Below are positions 5,920 through 8,913 of a stretch of 8,913 nt of DNA, one piece after another. The translations under genes and the position numbers were made by a program. The DNA comes from Desulfuromonadales bacterium. GTDB lineage: Bacteria > Desulfobacterota > Desulfuromonadia > Geobacterales > Pseudopelobacteraceae. The stretch's first letter is position 1. Each line of letters begins with the position of its first letter. The notes below the pieces were generated by a model, which saw nothing but the letters and a program-made list of their open reading frames with translations, had not been told where the DNA came from and searched no databases. The stretch lies in contig JAATGX010000024.1 in NCBI GenBank assembly GCA_015688915.1, positions 1 to 8,913 on the forward strand, written 5' to 3'.

Positions 5920-6939
5920 ATGCGAACATCACAGTATATGACGTGCGCCATGGGGTTTTTCATTACCATGCTGCTCGGTTTTGGATCGACGGCTCCGGCG
6001 GCGGCCGCTGACCGGAAGGTCGCGCCACCCAAGACTGTTCAAGCCGTTACAGCTGCACCGGAGATCGTTGCCAGGGTCAATGGAACGGACATACCGATGA
6101 TTGACCTGACACGGACCAAAAAGGCCATCATGTCAGGCCAGCCCGGTATGGAAATTCCCCCGGACAGGCTGAAGGAGTTCGACCAGCAGGCGCTTGCGCA
6201 ACTCGTATCGTCAGAACTGCTTTACCAGGCAGGCCAGAAGCTGACGGTGCAGGACCTGGACAAGAAGGTTGACGACAAGCTTGCCCAGAGCAAGGCACGT
6301 TTTGCCAATGCGGAGGACTTTGCCAAAGCCATCAAGACGCTGGAGATGAATGAAAACGATCTCCGTGATTTTACCCGCAGGGATTTGGTCATTTCAAACT
6401 TCATCGAGCAGACCATCGTGTCAAAGGTCACGGTCACCGAAGAGGAAACCAAGAAATTCTACGACCAGAACCTGGATAAATTCAAGAAGGGCGAGACGGT
6501 CCGCGCCAGCCACATCCTGTGTGGAGTGGATGCCAAGGCCACCGTCGAAGAGAAGAAAAAGGCCCGCGAGAAAGCGGAAAAGCTGCGTAAGGACCTGGCT
6601 GGCGGGGCGGATTTCGCCACCCTGGCCAAGGAAAACTCCACGTGTCCCAGCAGCAAGCAGGGTGGTGATCTGGGCTATTTCGGCAGAGGACAGATGGTGC
6701 CCGCCTTCGAACAGGTCGCCTTTGCCCTTAAGCCTGGTGAGATCAGCGACGTTGTGGAGACCCAGTTCGGTTACCACATCATCAAGCTAACGGAGAAGAA
6801 AGGCGCGGAAACGGTTTCGTTCAAGGATGCCCGGCCCCGTATCGAGGAGTACCTCAAAAACCAGAAGATCCAGGCGTCGGTGAACGCCTATCTTGACGAA
6901 GCCAGGAAGACCGCCAAGATCGAGATATTGTTGAAATAG
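5920..6939 (+). CDS. Exported parvulin-type peptidyl-prolyl cis-trans isomerase (SurA/PrsA-like)
   Basis: This folding catalyst of 339 residues probably isomerises prolyl bonds of envelope or secreted proteins and acts as a chaperone in the periplasm. A signal peptide spans about 1-30 (hydrophobic 10-24, then APAAAA before DRK). There is no lipobox cysteine, so it is probably soluble. A SurA-N-like helical chaperone region spans about 48-168 (IVARVNGTDIP, then LKEFDQQALAQLVSSELLYQ). A single PpiC rotamase domain spans about 194-291: VRASHIL (194-200), GGDLGYFGRGQMVPAFE (248-264) and FGYHIIKL (283-290). A C-terminal helical segment, about 301-335, would pack against the chaperone part. The start is set by AAGGAG 8 bases upstream. 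The gap to the next gene is 87 bases with no clear terminator, so read-through is possible. Its client proteins are unknown. Confidence 0.93.
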   Translation: MRTSQYMTCAMGFFITMLLGFGSTAPAAAADRKVAPPKTVQAVTAAPEIVARVNGTDIPMIDLTRTKKAIMSGQPGMEIPPDRLKEFDQQALAQLVSSELLYQAGQKLTVQDLDKKVDDKLAQSKARFANAEDFAKAIKTLEMNENDLRDFTRRDLVISNFIEQTIVSKVTVTEEETKKFYDQNLDKFKKGETVRASHILCGVDAKATVEEKKKAREKAEKLRKDLAGGADFATLAKENSTCPSSKQGGDLGYFGRGQMVPAFEQVAFALKPGEISDVVETQFGYHIIKLTEKKGAETVSFKDARPRIEEYLKNQKIQASVNAYLDEARKTAKIEILLK

Positions 6940-6953
6940 GCCGACGGTTTTAC

Positions 6954-7000
6954 CCATGTCCCTGCCTGCTGCATCAGGTCCGGAGGCCGTTTGGACATGG
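6954..7000 (+). repeat. Inverted repeat able to mask a mini-ORF start
   Basis: CCATGTCC (6954-6961) and GGACATGG (6993-7000) are perfect 8-base complements with a 31-base loop containing further pairing options (GCCT at 6964-6967 with AGGC at 6984-6987). The right arm includes the ATG at 6997, and the loop contains a GGAGG at 6982-6986. No T-run follows, so it is not an intrinsic terminator. A folding role in translation control of the downstream genes is inference. Confidence 0.4.
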
Positions 7001-7026
7001 ATTCCCGCGAAACCGTGGAGCGCTGA
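6997..7026 (+). CDS. Possible leader mini-ORF (9 residues) abutting the next start
   Basis: An ATG at 6997 opens a nine-codon frame (MDSRETVER) whose TGA at 7024-7026 directly touches the GTG start at 7027. GGAGG lies 10 bases upstream of the ATG, a long but usable spacing. Ribosomes finishing this frame would sit on the GTG, so it could couple or boost translation. Frames this short are common by chance, and nothing else supports translation. Confidence 0.25.
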   Translation: MDSRETVER

Positions 7027-7362
7027 GTGGCGATTGTTCCCATTGATAATCTTGCGGCCGGCATGCTGCTCAAAAGCGATGTGTGTGACCGCAGCGGCAG
7101 AATGCTGCTGCCGGCCGGCGGTGAGCTGACCGACAGGCACCTGAAGATCTTCCGGACCTGGGGCGTGCTTGAGGCGGACATCGAGGATGGCGACAACCTT
7201 GAAACCGTCCAGACACTGGCCGGCGTGGACGTGGACCCGGTCAGGCTGGCGGCCGCGGAAGAGGCCGTCAAGCGGATATTCCGTCTCAACGATGCGGAAC
7301 ACCGGGCCATCAGGGAGCTGATGCGGCTCTGCATCGCACGGAAGGTGTCGCATGAGTCCTGA
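7027..7362 (+). CDS. Small signalling-associated protein, first gene of the HDOD operon
   Basis: This is a 111-residue soluble protein of uncertain family. The N-terminal half (MAIVPIDNLAAGMLLKSDV, then GRMLLPAGGELTDRHLKIFRTWGVLEADI) resembles the short beta-rich module often found ahead of HD-type signalling domains, where the pattern L..GM.L..DV....G..LL..G..LT..H...... .WG recurs. The C-terminal half (about 69-105) is predicted helical (DPVRLAAAEEAVKRIFRL, EHRAIRELMRLCIARK). The start is GTG, fixed by GGAG 6 bases upstream and an in-frame stop immediately before it. Its end overlaps the HDOD gene by 11 bases, implying coupled translation and probably a direct partnership, as if a module fused elsewhere were encoded separately here. 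The resemblance is from memory of the pattern, and no function is known. Confidence 0.72.
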   Translation: MAIVPIDNLAAGMLLKSDVCDRSGRMLLPAGGELTDRHLKIFRTWGVLEADIEDGDNLETVQTLAGVDVDPVRLAAAEEAVKRIFRLNDAEHRAIRELMRLCIARKVSHES

Positions 7363-8215
7363 AGCCGGTGCCATGTCCATAGAAACTCTCCTGGAGGGGG
7401 TTTCCGCAGTCCCCTCCCTGCCGCTCTTCCATGCCCGGCTGGATGAGGCCATCAATCATCCGCGCAGTTCCATTGCCGACATAGCCAAGATCATCTCCGA
7501 GGATCAGGGACTTACCGCCCGCATACTCAAGATGGCCAACAGCCCGCTGTTCGGCTATTATTCCCGGATCGACACCATCACCCAGGCGGTCACCATCATC
7601 GGTGTCCAGCAGGTTCGGGACCTGGCCCTGGCCATCTCGGTCATGGGGCTGTTCGAGGGTATTCCCGAAGACCTGATGACCATGGAACTGTTCTGGAAAC
7701 ACAGCATAGCCTGTGGCCTCACGGCCCGTATCCTGGCCACCAGCCAACGGGAGTCCAATCTGGAGCGTTTCTTCGTGGCCGGTATCCTGCATGACATCGG
7801 CCGCCTGGTCATGTTCATCAACATTCCCGACCTGTGCCGCGAGATGATCGAGATGTCCCGGAGCGAGGGGCGGTTGCTGCATGAAGTCGAGCGCGAACGG
7901 TTGGGATTCGACCATGGCGATGTGGGCGGCGTCCTGTTGCAACGCTGGAAGATTCCCACTCGCGTCGCCGAACCGGTTGAATACCACCATTGCAGCATGC
8001 GGGCGGGACAATACCCCCGCGAGGCGTGTATCCTCCATCTGGCCGACGTCATCTCCCATGCCCTCGAATTCGGAGCCAGCGGAGAGGCGTGTGTGCCGCG
8101 TCTTGACCCGCGCGTCTGGGACCGGCTGGCGCTGTCTCCCCACCTGTTTCCGTCGCTGGTCAGGGAGATCGACATCCAATTCGCCGAAACGGCCGCTATT
8201 TTGCAAGGTGTGTGA
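7352..8215 (+). CDS. HDOD-domain signalling protein
   Basis: This is a cytoplasmic HDOD protein (287 residues, near family size for a one-domain form), from a group related to HD-GYP phosphodiesterases but usually regarded as a regulatory scaffold. The family opening is LLEGVSAVPSLPLFHARLDEAI (13-34), with IADIAKIISEDQGLTARILKMANSPLFG (41-68) and ITQAVTIIGVQQVRDLAL (76-93). Potential metal residues remain: H117, H147-D148 (FFVAGILHDIGRL), H188 with D190, and H212-H213. There is no GYP motif, so cyclic-di-GMP hydrolysis is not predicted from sequence. The ATG at 7352 has GGAAGG 6 bases upstream; a later ATG at 7373 is weaker. It overlaps the preceding small gene by 11 bases, and its TGA shares one base with the kinase ATG. 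Its partner or ligand is unknown. Confidence 0.92.
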   Translation: MSPEAGAMSIETLLEGVSAVPSLPLFHARLDEAINHPRSSIADIAKIISEDQGLTARILKMANSPLFGYYSRIDTITQAVTIIGVQQVRDLALAISVMGLFEGIPEDLMTMELFWKHSIACGLTARILATSQRESNLERFFVAGILHDIGRLVMFINIPDLCREMIEMSRSEGRLLHEVERERLGFDHGDVGGVLLQRWKIPTRVAEPVEYHHCSMRAGQYPREACILHLADVISHALEFGASGEACVPRLDPRVWDRLALSPHLFPSLVREIDIQFAETAAILQGV

Positions 8216-8913
8216 TGGCAATGAGTGACGCGACTACCGAACATCACAGGGAACATCTTCGCGAGCGGGTTCGTTTTCTCGAAGAAACCAACCTGCATTA
8301 CGTCACGATCCTGGACATCCTGGCCGCCTGCAGCGATCTCCAGTCGGGCGTGTCGGATACGCGCAGCAGTACCCAGATCATGCCGTATGCCGTGAGCAAG
8401 ATACAGCGGCTGATCCCGTTCAGCATCATTGCCTTCTGCCCGGTCGAAGAGGACGCCAGTTTCGAGCTGTCGTTCTGCGAACCGGAGAGCGCCATGGCAT
8501 CCATTCAGGAGGAGATCGACGCCAAGATCATGGATGGCACCTTTGCCTGGGCCCTCAACCAGAACCATCCGGTCATTTCCTCCAGCATCGATGGCGAGCA
8601 GACGTTGATATTCCATGTCCTGGAGACCCATTCCCGCATCCGGGGGATGTTCCTGGGGGTCTTGCCCGGGCGGCATGTCAATGTTGAGGTTTCTTCCCTG
8701 AACGCGCTCTCCATCATCCTGACCTACACCGCCTACAGCCTGGAAAACGCGACCCTGTACGATATGCTTCGCGACCACACGCACAATCTGGAACAGAGGG
8801 TCCAGGAACGGACGGTGGAACTGGAGGCGGCCCGCCAGCAGGCCGAGGCGGCCACCAGGGCCAAGAGCGATTTTCTGGCCACCATGAGCCATGAGATCCG
8901 CACGCCGATGAAC
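8215..8913 (+). CDS. Sensor histidine kinase, N-terminal part (runs off the window)
   Basis: The ATG at 8215 overlaps the HDOD stop as TGATG, with AAGG 6 bases upstream, and the frame stays open for 233 codons to the window edge. Residues about 1-27 are charged and helical. About 30-180 look like a GAF-type sensory fold (LDILAACSDLQ, then IIAFCPVEED, FAWALNQNHPVI and a helical end, NALSIILTYTAYSLENATLYD). A coiled-coil linker, about 184-215 (LRDHTHNLEQRVQERTVELEAA), leads into the HisKA box KSDFLATMSHEIRTPMN with phospho-acceptor H226. No membrane segment is seen, so it is probably cytoplasmic. The ATPase domain and any receiver lie beyond the edge. The GAF call is weaker than the kinase call. 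Its operon mates suggest that the HDOD protein and the small protein feed into or regulate it. Confidence 0.93.
   Translation, partial: MAMSDATTEHHREHLRERVRFLEETNLHYVTILDILAACSDLQSGVSDTRSSTQIMPYAVSKIQRLIPFSIIAFCPVEEDASFELSFCEPESAMASIQEEIDAKIMDGTFAWALNQNHPVISSSIDGEQTLIFHVLETHSRIRGMFLGVLPGRHVNVEVSSLNALSIILTYTAYSLENATLYDMLRDHTHNLEQRVQERTVELEAARQQAEAATRAKSDFLATMSHEIRTPMN

Noticed and set aside
6787..7455. A 222-codon minus-strand frame over the end of the isomerase gene and the small protein gene
   Set aside because: It spans three different plus-strand gene segments and the intergenic stem, with no protein-like pattern of its own.
7310..8221. A 303-codon minus-strand frame antisense to the HDOD gene
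   Set aside because: It has no recognisable domain and no ribosome site, and it mirrors the HDOD codons. It is a shadow frame.
7558..8892. A 444-codon open frame on the minus strand across the HDOD and kinase genes
   Set aside because: It lies antisense to two well-recognised domain genes and has low-complexity Arg/Ser/Thr-rich stretches. GC-rich coding DNA with few stop codons on the opposite strand explains it.

Overview
The window reads as chromosomal DNA from a delta-type proteobacterium, most likely a Geobacter relative (Desulfuromonadota/Geobacterales). This is inferred from an acetate permease operon next to an IclR regulator, a high density of small signalling proteins (HDOD, CheX-like, stand-alone receiver, hybrid-style kinase), GC-rich coding DNA and strong GGAGG-type ribosome sites. 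No database search was possible, so the taxonomic call is an inference.

Left part (1-3350, mostly minus strand). The first 56 bases may be the tail of an upstream plus-strand gene, followed by a strong inverted repeat. About 320 bases without a convincing gene follow; they hold a second, longer-range inverted repeat. Then comes a minus-strand cluster read right to left: an IclR-family regulator (2553-3350), a small DUF485/YjcH membrane protein (2086-2397) and an ActP-type cation/acetate symporter (377-2089). The last two overlap by 4 bases. The acetyl-CoA synthetase gene that accompanies yjcH-actP in Escherichia coli is absent from the window. The likely logic is carbon-source control of acetate uptake by the IclR protein.

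Middle part (3351-5919). A conspicuously AT-rich intergenic region of about 450 bases separates iclR from a divergent MarR-family regulator (3802-4305). It contains several inverted repeats of operator size. The MarR gene ends at a perfect bidirectional hairpin terminator shared with a convergent minus-strand pair. That pair is a stand-alone CheY-like receiver (5372-5731), followed by a protein (4456-5322) that joins four GspE/MshE N-terminal-type repeats to a CheX-type CheY-P phosphatase domain. It looks like a receiver and its dedicated phosphatase, with a possible nucleotide-sensing front end.

Right part (5920-8913, plus strand). A secreted SurA/PrsA-like parvulin peptidyl-prolyl isomerase is divergent from the receiver gene. 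After 87 bases comes a tightly packed signalling operon: a 111-residue protein resembling the small N-terminal modules of HD-type signalling proteins, an HDOD protein that overlaps it by 11 bases, and a sensor histidine kinase that overlaps the HDOD stop by one base and runs off the window just after its phospho-accepting histidine.

No tRNA, rRNA, CRISPR array or intact insertion sequence was seen. The most unusual items are the repeat-CheX fusion paired with a lone receiver, the packed small-protein/HDOD/kinase operon with a possible leader mini-ORF, and the repeat-rich AT island between the two regulators.
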